Positions 33,301-44,900 of a stretch of 64,000 bases of DNA are shown here, one piece after another. The notes beneath the pieces were generated by a model. The model had not been told where the DNA came from. It was given only the letters and a program-made list of their open reading frames with translations, and made no database searches. Position 1 is the stretch's first letter; each line of letters starts with the position of its first letter. This stretch comes from Caenorhabditis elegans. Taxonomy: Eukaryota > Nematoda > Chromadorea > Rhabditida > Rhabditidae. A program made the position numbers and the translations under genes. The DNA lies in the NCBI RefSeq assembly GCF_000002985.6, contig NC_003280.10:682001-746000 (forward strand), written 5' to 3'.

Positions 33301-36300
33301 TTACCCGATTTGCAAGATGTTAAATTGAAGCTTTAGTTTTCAAAATACAAAAAAAAATGCATCACAAGCGATTTCCATTATGAAAAGTATTCTTTGCTAA
33401 ATAAGTGCCCTTTTTTGTGGTGCTCCAAGTGCTCCCTGTGTGCTCTTGTGCTATGACAACACACACACACACACACAGACACACCGGAAGACAAACTCAC
33501 CAACAAACACAAAAACATGGCGTTCCTGAACCAACAATTCGTCACTTTTGGGAATTTGGCCAAAGTTTTGCATATATATTTCAACCTGAATAGGGTTGAA
33601 ATATTGACATTTAAAACATTAAAAAAAAATGAAATCGGTCGCATCATTCCAATTCATTGTTTGAACAATCCTATTCAATATATGACTGTTTCCTCCTCCG
33701 CTCCTCTCCTCTCAAGTGTTTGTATAGAAGGGGCGACGTTGTCATATTCAGTATGAATTCGTCTGTGAGAAATCGATTGAAGAACGCTTTTTTTCGACGT
33801 TTTTTCGGCGTTTTTTCTGCGATTTTGCCAGTTTTGAACTTTGAAAGTTGAAAATTTGGCGGAAAACCATTGGCAAACAAGTTTTCAACCTCTCTGAACT
33901 GAGTTTTATAAGCTCTGTGCTCAGAAGATGGATCCTGAAGAGCCTGGAGCCTGAAGCCTGAAGAAATAGTTGGAGTTGGAACAGAAGAAGCTCCTGAACT
34001 TGCTCAATGAGCCATAGTAGGAGGTCTCTGGGAAAGGCACAGTATCTGAAAAGATCTGGAGCTTGGCAGAAGCCTGAAATTTCGCTAGTGAGGCTGAATT
34101 GCCGCTGGTGAAAATTCAGAAGCTGAGAACTATCTCAAGAGCAGGTTCAAAGGATCACAAGCTCTGACTGTTCGGACCCCTACCCAGCATCCCCCGTTCC
34201 GTCTCTAGGAACCGGAGCAAAGTTCAGAAAGAGCACGGAAGCTTGTAATACCTAGCAGGAGTAGAAACTTCAAGCACGTGGTGCGTCAGGCTGTACCATT
34301 ACGGTTTGATCTACAAAAAAAAATGCGGGAATTTTTTGCCCCCAAAAAAAAAATGTGACGCCAGCACGTTCTTAACCATGCGAAATCAGTTGAGCACACT
34401 CTGCGTCTCAATTCCCGCATTTTTTGTAGATCTACGTAGTTCAAGCTGAAATGAGACACTCTGACGCCACGTGTTCAAGTTCCTAGGAAATAAATTCTGC
34501 TAGAAAACAGAAGCTTCAAGATTCTCCCCAGCACAACATTGTTGCTGCTCAGATGGTCAGAAGCATCTATTCATTCCGGTCTTCCTCCGTGTTTTTTTTT
34601 CTCGCGTCGTCATTTTTTCTCCAACATGTGTGGTGCAAATCCGCCCCTCCCCATCTCATTCAATTCACGTCCGTCGGAAACCCCATCCCGTTCGAACGTG
34701 GTATTGGCAGCAATGTGTCTGAGTCTCCAAGCTCCAATGCAATGAATGAGTTGCTCGAGGAGCAGCAGGTGTTTGTTCACGGGCTCAGGGCTCACGGGCG
34801 CTCGGCGGTGGCGCCTCTCGTTCCCGTGGAACAAGATCAACACGTACGTACGTCTTGCACACACAAGGCATGCCAAACTCACCCACAACGTGAGGTTATT
34901 GATTTTTTTCTGCCTAGAAGTTTTTGGTGGAGCACTTTTCTTCTGTAAAATCTCCCATTACGGGTTGATCTACAAAAAATGCGGCAATTTTTCGCCCAGA
35001 AATATGTCTTATTAATTGGTAACTCAGGGTCTAGAACGCGTCTAGAATTCCTGTAATTCTCGTAGATCAAACCGACATGGGACACTCTGACACCACCACG
35101 TGTAATCTCAGATGATCCTAGAGGATCTAGCAATTCCATCGAGGATGTAAAGTTATATCCAATAACTTTTTTTTTCCATCCTCCTCCTTCTATTTTTCTC
35201 CGCAAATCATATCCCTCCAATGTGAAGAATAAGATTCCTTGGTTCACGGGCCATTAGTCGAACGGCCTGGCCTTTCACTTATTGGAATAGAATCTAGAAT
35301 CAAGAGAATCTATTTTCCTATAATATTCCCGGGCTGAAATTTCTTTGAACATTTCAAATTCCAGTCAGTCAGTCACCTGACATAATTTGCGAAAAATACC
35401 CCAAAACCAGAAGGAATCTCGACAATTTTCGCATTTAAAACGACCTTGTGTGAGGCAATCGAGCTGTTTTACTGCGGCGGAACTTTGGTTCCTCAAAATT
35501 TGTGGAAAGACTTTTGAAAGTTGAAAGATAATCCTACCAGTTTGACGGCGGCAGAAGCTGAAGCAGCTGGAGGCGTTGAAGTGAAAGTTGGTAGCCATCG
35601 CTAGGATACCACACTACCTGTTAGTCATAGTCTACTACAGGGGTGGGCGGCAAACGATTTTTTCCGGCAAATCGGCAAATCTTCAATTTACCGGAATTGA
35701 AATTTCCGGCAAATCGGCAAATTTGCCGGAAAAAAACGGCCGAAAATCCTATGAATGTTCCTACATCTATTTTGAAGAAAAAACGGGAAAATTTCAAAAA
35801 GGCACTACTGCTGCCTTTTTCCGTCCTCTCAGACAAACGCTTAGTAGCTTAATTAGATTTAAACCAAATATAATGGGGACATAATTCATATTTGTTTAGA
35901 AAATCCATATTGGATTATATTTGCTCCATATTTTATTATAAAATCCATATTGGATTAGATTTGTCCATATTTAATTAGATTTGTTACATATTGGATTAGG
36001 TTTCAACCATTTTCATTAGATTTGTTCCATATTGGATTAGATTTCAACCATATTTGATTGGAAAATCCATATTGGATTAGAATAGGAAGCGTATTAATTA
36101 TGTCCCCATTATATTTGGTTTAATTCTAATTAAGCTACTAAGCGTTTGTCTGAGCTATAAAAAATCCCTCTACACATTTCCGGCAAATTTTTAATTTGCC
36201 GAAAATCAAAATTTCCGGCAAATCGGCAAACCGGCAAGCTGCCGAATTTGTCGATAAATCAATTTGGCGAAGGGCAAAAATTTTTTGAGTCTTGATTCTC

Positions 36301-39300
36301 TCTGTAAATCGCTAAAATTTACTTTGAAGCGGCCTCCAAAAGTGGCAAGGCAGCCTGCTCATTTGCTGAAGCCTGGGGCTGAAGCTTGCCTACTTCAACA
36401 GCTACCATCATCCGCTCCTGGAGCACCACTGCATAGTTTGCTCTTTGCATTTTCGGCTTGCTCCGCCACCATTCTTGTTAGCTTTTCCTGTCGTCATTCG
36501 TTATTTTTTTCCGGTGCTCACCGAGCCCGCCTTCCGTATTGGCATAGTTCCAAGTGGTGTTCCTTCCCGGTTTTTTTCCTGCGAAAATTGACCTGAACGC
36601 CATTTTTTTTTCGTAAAAGAAAACCTTTTTCCACTGAAAATCGTTATTTTTGCCCATTTTTAACCGGAAAATCGTCATTTTGGTTCCATTTTTTGTTGAA
36701 ACTGTCAATTTTTGATGCTTTTACCGATAAAAATATCAATTTTGGGCATAATTTCAATAAAAAGACGCCATTTTAAACGCCATCTTCCTCGGAAAATTCC
36801 ATTTCTGACAACTTTCAACCGGAAAATCGTCATTTTGGAGCCATTTTTCACCGAAAAATTGACCTAAACGTCGTTTTTTCGTAAAGGAAAACCATTTTTC
36901 CACTGAAAATCGTCATTATAGACAATTTTTCAACGGAAAATCGCCATTTTGGAGCCATTTTTCAACGGAAAATTCCAATTTTTGATGCTTTTACAGTTGA
37001 AAATATCAATTTTAGACATATTTTCAGTGAAAAAATGCCTTTTTCAACCGATTTCCCCCGGAAAATCGCCATTTTTCACCATTTTTTACCGGAAAATCGA
37101 CATTTTTCACCATTTTTAACCGGAAAATTCCAATTTTTAATGATTTTACCGTTGAAAATGTCCATCTTAGACATATTTTCAGTGGAAAAATGCGTTTTTC
37201 AACCGATTTCCCTCGGAAATTTTGGCTTTTTCACCATTTTTTACCGGAAAATCGTCATTTTCGACCATTTTTAACCGGAAAATTCCAATTTTTGATGATT
37301 TTACCGTTGAAAATATCAATTTTAGACATATTTTCAGTGGAAAAATGCCTTTTTTCACCGATTTTTTTCACCTTTTTTCCTCTCCTTTATCCATTTTCCT
37401 GTTTGCAGAAGCATTGCATTATGGTCATTCTGGAAGAAGCGTGCTCTTCACGTCCGAAAACAGGCTCACGGAACACAAAATGGTAGTGGACGATGGATTG
37501 TGGCGCTGGCGGTGTTACCGTATTCTGGTAGGTTTTTAATCGATTTTTTCACTGTAAAAATCAAAAAAAATGTGCCCCAAAATTTGCTCAGCTGGTGGTG
37601 CTGCTGCTCTCCGGCGGGACAAAGAGCACAGTGCAGAGAGGAGCTTCAACAAGGCTTCAAGGCTTCATCGAAAAATGCTCATTTTTATTACAGACCTGCT
37701 CGCCTCTGGATCCAACGAAGGAGAGCTTAAACTGTGGAAAATTTCGGAAAATTTCCGTCAACTGACCCCATTCTTCTCCTACAGTATCCCCGGATTCATT
37801 AATTCGATCAATTTCGCTCCGAATGGAAAATCGATTGTTGTTGGAGCCGGTAAAGAGCACAAGGATGGAAGGTGGTGGGTGAGTGTGAATGGAATCGAAA
37901 AAATATCGATTTTCAGGGAAAATTTGGAAAAAATCGCTGAAAATTCACATTTTTTCAGAAAATTTGACTCAAAGAGCCAAGAAAATATGAAAAAATTCAA
38001 TTTTCTAGTGAATTTTCGACAAAAAACACGGATTTTCCACAAAGAAAAACGCTAAAATTTTGATTTTTTTACCATTTTAAGCCGAAAAATCGCTGAAAAT
38101 TTTTTTTTTTCAGAAAATTTGACCCCAAAAGCCAAGAAAATATGTAAAAATTCACATTTTTTTTATAGAAAAGTGCGAGAAAATTCAATTTTCTGATGAA
38201 AATTCACCGATTTTCCACAAAAAAATCGCTGGAAATTTTGATTTTTTACCATTTTAAGCCGAAAAATCGCTGAAAATGCACATTTTTTCAGAAAATTTGA
38301 CCCCAAAAGCCAAGAAAATATGAAAATATTCAATTTTCTAGTGAATTTTCGACAAAAAACACGGATTTCCCACAAAGAAAAACGCTAAAATTTTGATTTT
38401 TAACGATTTTAAGCCGAAAAATCGCTGAAAATTTTTTTTTTTCAGAAAATTTGACCCCAAAAGCCAAGAAAATATGTAAAAATTCACATTTTTTTTATAG
38501 AAAAGTGCGAGAAAATTCAATTTTCTGATGAAAATTCACCGATTTTCCACAAAAAATCGCTGGAAATTTTGATTTTTTACCATTTTAAGCCGAAAAATCG
38601 CTGAAAATTCACATTTTTGCAAGAATAACTCTTGAAAATTCACTAAAAAACGAAATTTTTTGAAAAAAAAGTGCATTTTCAGAGATTTTTCCGGCTAAAA
38701 ATCGCTGAAAATATTGATTTTCAACGATTTTTAGCCGGAAAAATTGCCAAAAATCCGCATTTTTTGATGGAAAAAATACGAAAAATTCCAATTTTCCACA
38801 AAATTCACCCGAAAATTTGGATTTTTAACGATTTTCAGCGAAAAAAAAAACCGGAAAAAGCCAAAATTTCTAATTTTTCCGAAAATCTCGCTCTGCAGAA
38901 GCTGGAAAATCACTGAAATTTGACAAAAAAATAGCGGAAATTGTACATTTTCCAGTTTAAAAACTCAAAAATTACAAGCTTTTTGAGCTGAAAAGTGTGT
39001 AAAAATTCATTGAAAAGCTAGATTTTTGTGCCTTTTTCGGTTATTTTTTGTCCATAAAAATCTCAAAAATTGAGCTCTCGGAGCCCGGGAAAAGCTGAAA
39101 AATGCTCCTTTTCAGGTGGATCGTGAAGCCCGTAACCAAGTGGTGATTCTTCCAATCAAATATACAGATGGAAGTGATAATAATGACGTCACCATTGGTG
39201 ATAAGACGGCTTCTGGAACAGTTTCAGGGGCTTCTGCTGGTGGTGGTGGAGGAATCGAATCGGGTGATGAATCTGAAGAAGAAGAAGAAGAGCTGGAGGA

Positions 39301-39337
39301 AGAGCTGGAAGAGGAGGAAGAAGAAATTGAGGAATAA
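27389..39337 (+). CDS. RRP9: U3 snoRNP protein RRP9 / U3-55K, WD40
   Basis: Twelve exons join in phase to 518 residues: 27389-27457, 27506-27607, 27751-27861, 28062-28198, 29487-29566, 29613-29776, 30250-30375, 30561-30716, 30836-30921, 37409-37527, 37694-37878, 39116-39337. Residues 1-140 are charged and low-complexity with a conserved EAKKLLDKIQ segment. About 141-445 form the WD40 propeller, with matches to the U3-55K family at FDQVVKIWNFDSLEH, SQDRSVKMWDIDQLG, VATVGGRDRSARLWKVEDES, LWSFWKKRALHVRKQAHG and IPGFINSINFAPNGKSIVVG. The tail is Gly-rich then strongly acidic (residues about 490-518). RRP9 binds the box B/C of U3 snoRNA for 18S rRNA processing in the nucleolus. Intron 9 is 6.5 kb and packed with foldback elements. 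The gene is likely downstream in an operon with thoc-1. Confidence 0.95.
28700..29420 (-). repeat. TACAGTA minisatellite in RRP9 intron 4
   Basis: About six units of roughly 120 bp with CTACAGTAATCCTACAGTAC, CTCCTACAGTACCTCTACAG and CCCGACCATATCCCGCCACC. It is the reverse complement of the array at 11638-12255. Three units are essentially identical, which suggests recent amplification. Confidence 0.92.
31245..31394. mobile_element. Foldback MITE, CACGTGGTGTCAG family
   Basis: Inverted arms contain ACCTACAAAAATATGCGGG and CCCGCATTTTTTGTAGATCT. The right end is CTGACACCACGTGG. The left end is worn. Located in RRP9 intron 9. Confidence 0.7.
31550..31778. mobile_element. Near-perfect palindromic MITE
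   Basis: Left arm ATTACCTGTACAGAGAGTGT through GACCCAAAGGGGCGGGG is mirrored on the right, ending CTCTCTGTATACAGGTAAT. The loop is about 40 bp. RRP9 intron 9. Confidence 0.88.
32090..32464. mobile_element. Palindromic MITE, ATTACGGGAACA family
   Basis: Ends ATTACTGGAACC and, inverted, ATTACGGGAACA, followed by TTCTGAGAATGCG and CGCGCAAAATATCTCG. The inner arms carry TGTGTGTCGATTTACGG. The same family occurs at 51007-51202. Confidence 0.88.
32465..33071. other. RRP9 intron 9 sequence, no gene
   Basis: Includes a diverged fragment around 32790-33000 with ATGCGGGAGAAG and CTCCGTAAATCTACAC that resembles the neighbouring MITE families. No exon of RRP9 fits here. Confidence 0.5.
33072..33254. 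mobile_element. Foldback MITE, CACGTGGTGTCAG family
   Basis: Starts CACGTGGTGTCAGAATGTCT and ends TTTCACCACGTG. GATCTACAAAAAATGCGG pairs with CCGCATTTTTTGTAGATC. RRP9 intron 9. Confidence 0.82.
33255..34274. other. RRP9 intron 9 sequence, no gene
   Basis: Contains a (CA)n run at about 33460-33480 and a GAAGCTC/GCTTG-rich stretch at 33900-34260. Nothing coding is supported. Confidence 0.5.
34275..34473. mobile_element. Foldback MITE, CACGTGGTGTCAG family
   Basis: Starts CACGTGGTGCGTCAGGCTG and ends CTCTGACGCCACGTG. Internal arms GATCTACAAAAAAAAATGCGGG and CCCGCATTTTTTGTAGATC are inverted. Confidence 0.82.
34948..35102. mobile_element. Worn foldback MITE, CACGTGGTGTCAG family
   Basis: Right end GACACTCTGACACCACCACGTG, left arm GGTTGATCTACAAAAAATGC. 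The left terminus is not clear. Confidence 0.65.
35640..36260. mobile_element. Nested inverted repeat with GCCGG outer arms
   Basis: The outer parts are GGGGTGGGCGGCAAACG and CCGGCAAATCGGCAAA type repeats in opposite orientation. The inner arms, AGACAAACGCTTAGTAGCTT at 35831 and AAGCTACTAAGCGTTTGTCT at about 36133, enclose direct CATATTGGATTAGATTTG repeats. It looks like one foldback element inserted in another. Confidence 0.75.
36261..37408. other. End of RRP9 intron 9, AAAATCGTCATTTT repeats
   Basis: Diverged tandem units ATTTTTAACCGGAAAATCG fill 36600-37380 up to the acceptor TTTGCAG at 37402-37408. An open frame at 36264-36596 has no homology I can see. Confidence 0.6.
37879..39115 (+). 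repeat. Repeat-filled RRP9 intron 11
   Basis: A unit of about 310 bp (AGAAAATTTGACCCCAAAAGCC ... GATTTTCCACAAAAAATCGC) occurs three times between 37960 and 38620. No coding support. Confidence 0.8.
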
Positions 39338-39459
39338 GGTGAGATTTTCCAGAAAATTGAGCTGAAAATTCGAATTTCCCGCGATTTTTCGGGAAAAAAT
39401 GATCAACAAATCGTGATTTCAAGCCAAATTTCACCTTTTTTAGGCCGGAAATCAATTTC

Positions 39460-39995
39460 CCCGAAATTTTTCGTTAAAATTTGGTGTTTGCGGGCTTCTG
39501 GAGCTACAGTAACCTTATGGACAATCGAAAATTCAAAATTTCCACAATTTTCCGTAGAATTCGGTGTTTGCAGACTTCTGAAGCTACCGTAACCCTTATG
39601 AAAATTGAAAATTCAAATTTCCCGCAATTTTTCGTAGAATTCGGTGTTTGCGGACTTCCGGAGCTACCGTAACCCTCTTGACAATGGAAAATTCAAATTT
39701 CCCGCAATTTTTCGTGAAATTTGGTGTTTGCGGACTTCTGAAGCTACCGTAACCCTTATAAAAATTGAAAATTCAAATTTCTCGCATTTTTTCGTAGAAT
39801 TCGGTGTTTGCGGACTTCTGAAGCTACCGTAATCCTTATGAAAATTGAAAATTCAAATTTCCTGCAATTTTACGTAAAATTCGGTGTTTGCGGACTTATG
39901 GCGCTACCGTAACCTTCGAAAAATTCAAATCATTAAAAAAAAGCTGCTACAGTAACCCGTAATTTTCCGTAAAATTCGGTGTTTGCGTACTATTG
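39460..39995 (+). repeat. GTGTTTGCGGACTT tandem repeats, intergenic
   Basis: Six or more units of about 100 bp: TCGGTGTTTGCGGACTTCTG, AGCTACCGTAACCCTT, GAAAATTCAAATTTCCCGCA. The same unit recurs at 42700-43190, 43840-44770 (both orientations) and 48175-48335 inside rfip-1 introns. 39996-41880 holds further AT-rich diverged repeats and no gene. Confidence 0.9.
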
Positions 39996-41879
39996 GCGCT
40001 ACCGTAACCCTTTGAAACAGCCAATTTTTACTGAAAAAAAAAGCGGGTTTCGCAATAAATCCCCCCTTCCCAGCAGCTTATCACACTCCGCAGATCTGAT
40101 AGAAATCGAAAAGTGTGAAGAGACAGAGATCTATGACGCAACTGTTGTGGGGAAATCCGAAAAAAGCGGAATTCAAGGACATTTTGGGAATTTATAGCCG
40201 AAAATTTCGATTTTTTCCAATTTTTATGGGTTAGTGTAGCCCCAAAAATACGCAAAAACACAAATTACAGCTGAAAATTTGGATTTTTCGCTGGAAAAGT
40301 GCCAAATTTGCACCTAAAAATCCAGTTTTTGGGCCATTTTTCCTCCTGAAAATTCAATTTTTCAACTAAAAACCGAGCTTACAAGTGATTTTTATCCTGG
40401 CAATTCATTTTTTTTCGTCTAGAAAATCAATTTTCCAGCTGTTTTCTACAGTAAAACCTGGTTTTCCGAAGCTTTCCCCCTCGAAAAATGAGCTTTTAAG
40501 GGGGAAAAGCTGTAATTTTCGTCTGGAAAATCGATTTTCTAGCAGTTTTCCCCCCGGGAAATTGGCATTTTGAGTGATTTTCAAGCCAAAAAACTGGGCT
40601 TCTGCTGTAATTTTTGTAGTTTTTTGACTTTTCCGCGGTTTTTCTAGTGGAATCTCAATTTTCCAGTAGGTTTCCTACCTTAAAATTGCAATTTTGAGTG
40701 ATTTTTTGACCCTAAAAGGTTGATTTTTCACTGAAATTGTCAATTTTCAGCCTTTTTTTCAGCTAAAAATCGAATTTTGAATCGTTTCCAGCTGAAAAAT
40801 CAAAGTTTTTACCCATTTCTCTGTCTGAAAATCGTTTTTCCACTCCAACTTTGACATTACACTAAACTTTTGTGGTGAAACGCAGAGAAAATACGTAAAA
40901 TATTGAATTTTTCAATGTGATAACGGTCTCTTATCAGCCGAAAAACGTACATTTTGACGTAGTTTTTGAAAAAAATCAGTTGAAAATTGGGGTATTCCTC
41001 ATTGATTTTCTCGCGTGTTTTTGTGCTCAAAATTGCTCATTTTGCTCGAAAATTGAGCATTTTTTACACTTTTGGAGCTGAAAATTCTCTGAAAATGGCT
41101 CCAGGAGCTCAAAAATTGACTTTTACAGCTGAAAATAGTCTTCAAATTTCAATTTCAATGACTATTTTTCCGAATTTTTGAGCTCGCAGAGCCCAAAACC
41201 TTCAGGAAAATTGAAAATTTCCTTGAAAATTCCACAAAAAAGTAAATTTCGACACAAAAATTTCTAGAAAAAGTAGTTTTTATAGCTGAAAATCGTCTTA
41301 AAAATTCGATTTTTAGACTATTTTTCCAAATTTTTAAAAACTCTAGGAGCCCAAAAAGAGCCCAAAAACCCCCATTTTCTCTCTAATTTTCCCAAAATTT
41401 TTCAGATTCCTCACTGCCTGCGCCTCCGCCTACCTACCTACACACATCAATCTCTCCTCCAAATAACCAGTTCTCTTATCAAATTGTTACTTTTTTTGTC
41501 TGTTTTTCCGCCTGTTTTTTGATGATTATCGATTGAAAATCGGCCGATTTTCACCTTTTTTTCACCCAAAATTTGTTGATTTTTTCATTGTTATTTTCCT
41601 TTTATTTTCCTTTTATTTTTATTGTTTTCTAATTTTTTTTGCAATTTTTTGCAATTTTTCTCCCCCCAAAAAACGTGAACTTTTTTATCAAAAATATTCA
41701 ACTTTTTTCTTTTTTTTTTCTCTCAAAAAATCTGGTCAACCAAGCCCAGTTTAAATATTTTATTTCGATTTTTCCATCTCTTTCAAAATGACGATTTTTC
41801 GCTGGATTTTTGGATATTTTTTCGGATTTTGCAGTGGGTTTTGTAGCCACAGCTTTTTCAAATTTAAAACCAGAAATAA

Positions 41880-41995
41880 AGCGATATTTTCCAGGCACCG
41901 CTGGCCGTATCAAGGCGGGAAACGAGAAGGAAGTCGAGTTTAAGAAACGAAAAATCGTCAAAAATCAGCCGAGAAATCAGGAAAATCAGCCGAAA
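41880..41995 (+). promoter_or_regulatory. 5' UTR and probable trans-splice acceptor of rfip-1
   Basis: GATATTTTCCAG/GCACCGCTGG at about 41893 is a strong acceptor with no upstream coding exon in sight, about 100 bp before the first in-frame ATG. The stretch between stays open in frame, so an upstream exon with an earlier start cannot be excluded. Confidence 0.5.
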
Positions 41996-44900
41996 ATGGA
42001 GCCCAACACAATGCTTGCACATAGTGAGTTTGGAGGCGCGAAAAATCGATAATTTGCGTGAAAAATCGATCATTTCAGTGAAAAATCGATAACATGCGTG
42101 AACAATCAATAATTTGCGTGAAAAATCGATAATTTCAATAAAAAATCGATAATTTCAATAAAAAAATCGTTAATTTCAGTTAAAAATCGATAATTTTATT
42201 GAGAAATCGATAATTTTAATTAAAATCGACTATTTGCGTGAAAAATCGATAATTTTGATTGGAAAATCGATAATTTCTGTGAAAAATCGATAATTTTCAG
42301 TGAAAAAATCGATAATTTCAACTGATATTATCGATTTTTCGTTGAAAATTATCAATTTTTAATCAAAATTATCGATTTTATCATTGGAGCGCACTGGCTG
42401 TCCCGCGAAAATTCAAAACAATTACAGTAACCGCCGCCCGTGGCCTCTACATGAAGAACAAGTCATCACTGGACGCCTACGCTACAGTAACCCTACAAGG
42501 AAAAGGATCATTGCGGAGTCGATGTTCGACGGATGTACTGAATACAGAAGGAGAATGTCGTTGGGATGAAGTTTGTGAATTGTGAGTAGTGGCTGCTCCG
42601 AATGGAAAATGAGCTCGAAATTCGGATTTCTCGTGATTTTTTATGTCGGGGACTGGATTTTCGGAAGATTTGGAGCTCCTGGAGCATTTTGGAACTTTAA
42701 AATTTGATTTTCCCGCAATTTTTCGTAAAATTCGGTGTTTGCGGACTTTTAGACCTACCGTAACCCTCTAGACAATCGAAAATTCAAATTTTCCGCAATT
42801 TTTCGTAAAATTCGGTGTTAGCGGACTTCTGGAGCTACCGTAACCCTTTAGACAATCGAAAATTCAAATTTTCCGCAGTTTTTCGTAGAATTCGATGTTT
42901 GCGGACTTCCCGACCTACCGTAACCCTTCTAAAAATCGAAAATTTATATTTTCCGCAATTTTTCGTAAAATTCGGTGTTTGCGGACTTCTGGAGCTACAG
43001 TAACCCTTTAAACAATCGAAAATTCAAATTTCCCGCAATTTTTCGTAAAATTCGGTGTTTGCGGACTTTTAGACCTACCGTAACCCTCTAGACAATCGAA
43101 AATTCAAATTTTCCGCAATTTTTCGTAAAATTCGGTGTTTGCGGACTTCTGGAGCTACCGTAACCCTTTAGACAATCGAAAATTCGGTACTAGTCTGAAA
43201 TCACCCCGCCACTTTTTTTAATCATTTTAATATTATCCATTTTAATAAAACGTGATGTCCATTTTCCATCTTTAGGCTTAGAAATGGTTATTTCCTAAGC
43301 CTAAAAATACAACAACTCCACACGTTTTTATTTGAAAATTTATTTAAATTTAAAGAAAAAAAAGTGGCGGGGTGATTTCAGACTACTACCGAAAATTCAA
43401 ATTTTCCGCAATTTTCCGTAAAATTCGGTGTTTGCGGACTTCTGCAGCTACCGTAACCCAGTCGAAAACGAAAATTTTGTAGAAAATTCGCAATATTTCC
43501 AATTTTCCAGCAAACTCTCGGACAAGTTCAACTCGGTGGTGGTTGCAGTTCACGCCAAGGCAAAGCTCGGTACAAATGAGCTCATCGGCCGCTGTGAGCT
43601 CGAACTCGAGAATGCAAAGATGCTCCACGGACAAACGAATTGGCTCCGCCTTAAAAAGAAGACAAACGACGAGAAATATCGAGGAGAAGTACAGATTAAG
43701 CTCGAGTTCAACTACGAGAAGCCATCGATGAGTGTTAGCTCATTGTCGTTAAATCAGATTGGAAATGAGCAAGAAAGTGAGGAAATTCACGTCGGAAATG
43801 CTCGCGGAGCATCTTAAAAGCCGGGAAAATGTCGGCTCTGAGAGCCCAAATAGTGTTTGCGTAATCCTGGAGCTACCGTAACCCTCGAAATTCGATTTTC
43901 TGTGAAAATTTCGAATTTCGCGGGTTACGGTAGGTCGAGAAGTACGTAAACACCCATTTTTTCGGTCGAGATTTGAATTTTCAGCGGAAAAATTCATAAA
44001 AGCGTTCAAAAATCGATATTTGCGGGCTTTTCAGTCAACCGTAACCCGCGAAATTCAAATTTTTGAAAAAAATGGAGTTTCGCGGGTTACGGTAGCTTCA
44101 GAAGTACGCAAACACCCATTTTTCGGTCGAGTTTTGAATTTTCAGCGTAAAATCGATGAAATGACTTAAGATTTGGTCTTTGCGGAATTTTCACTCTACC
44201 GTAACCCTCGAAAATAAAATTTCTCGGAAAATTTGAATTTCTCGGGTTACGGTAGCTCCAGAAGTACGCAAACACCCATTTTTCGGTCGAGATTTGAATT
44301 TTCAGCGGAAAATTCATAAAATTGCTCGAAATGTGCTCTTGCGGGATTTTCAGTCTACCGTAACCCAAACATTCAAAATTTCTGTAAAAATTCGAATTTC
44401 TCGGGTTACGGTTGCTTGGAAAGTACGAAAAACCCCATTTTGCCGGTCGAATTTTGAATTTTCAATCAAAAAGTTCGAAAATTGCATCAAATTTGGTCTT
44501 TGCGTACTTCTGGACTTACCGTAACCCAAAAATTACAAATTTCTGTACAAATTTGAATTTTGCGGGTTACTGTAGCTTCAGAAGACGCAACCACCAATTT
44601 TCTCGGTCGAATTTTGAATTTTCAGCTTAGAATTCATAAAATCGCTCAAAATTTGGTCTTTGCGGGCTTTTCAGTCTACCGTAACCCTCGAAATTCGAAT
44701 TTTCATAGAAATTTGGAATTTCGCGGGTTACTGTACCTCCAGAAGTCCGCAAACACTGAATTTTACGACAATTTTCAGTTTTTTCATTAAAATTTTGCCC
44801 ATTTTTCAGAGTCTTCCAGTGGTGGCGGTGGCCTAATGTCGAAAATGAAGCGAAAAATCACACAAGCCAAAAATGGACACAAAAAGGCCGAAGATACAAT

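Noticed and set aside
35230-35290. GGTTCACGGGCC... as a possible tRNA
   Set aside because: No acceptor stem, anticodon arm or A/B box pair could be drawn around it.
36264-36596. 110-residue frame in RRP9 intron 9
   Set aside because: No homology, no splice support and it overlaps repeat sequence; the intron is defined by in-phase RRP9 exons on both sides.
42385-42427. Upstream extension of the rfip-1 C2 exon (PRKFKTITV)
   Set aside because: It looks like a C2 first strand, but no acceptor with the phase of exon 1 precedes it; kept only as an alternative.
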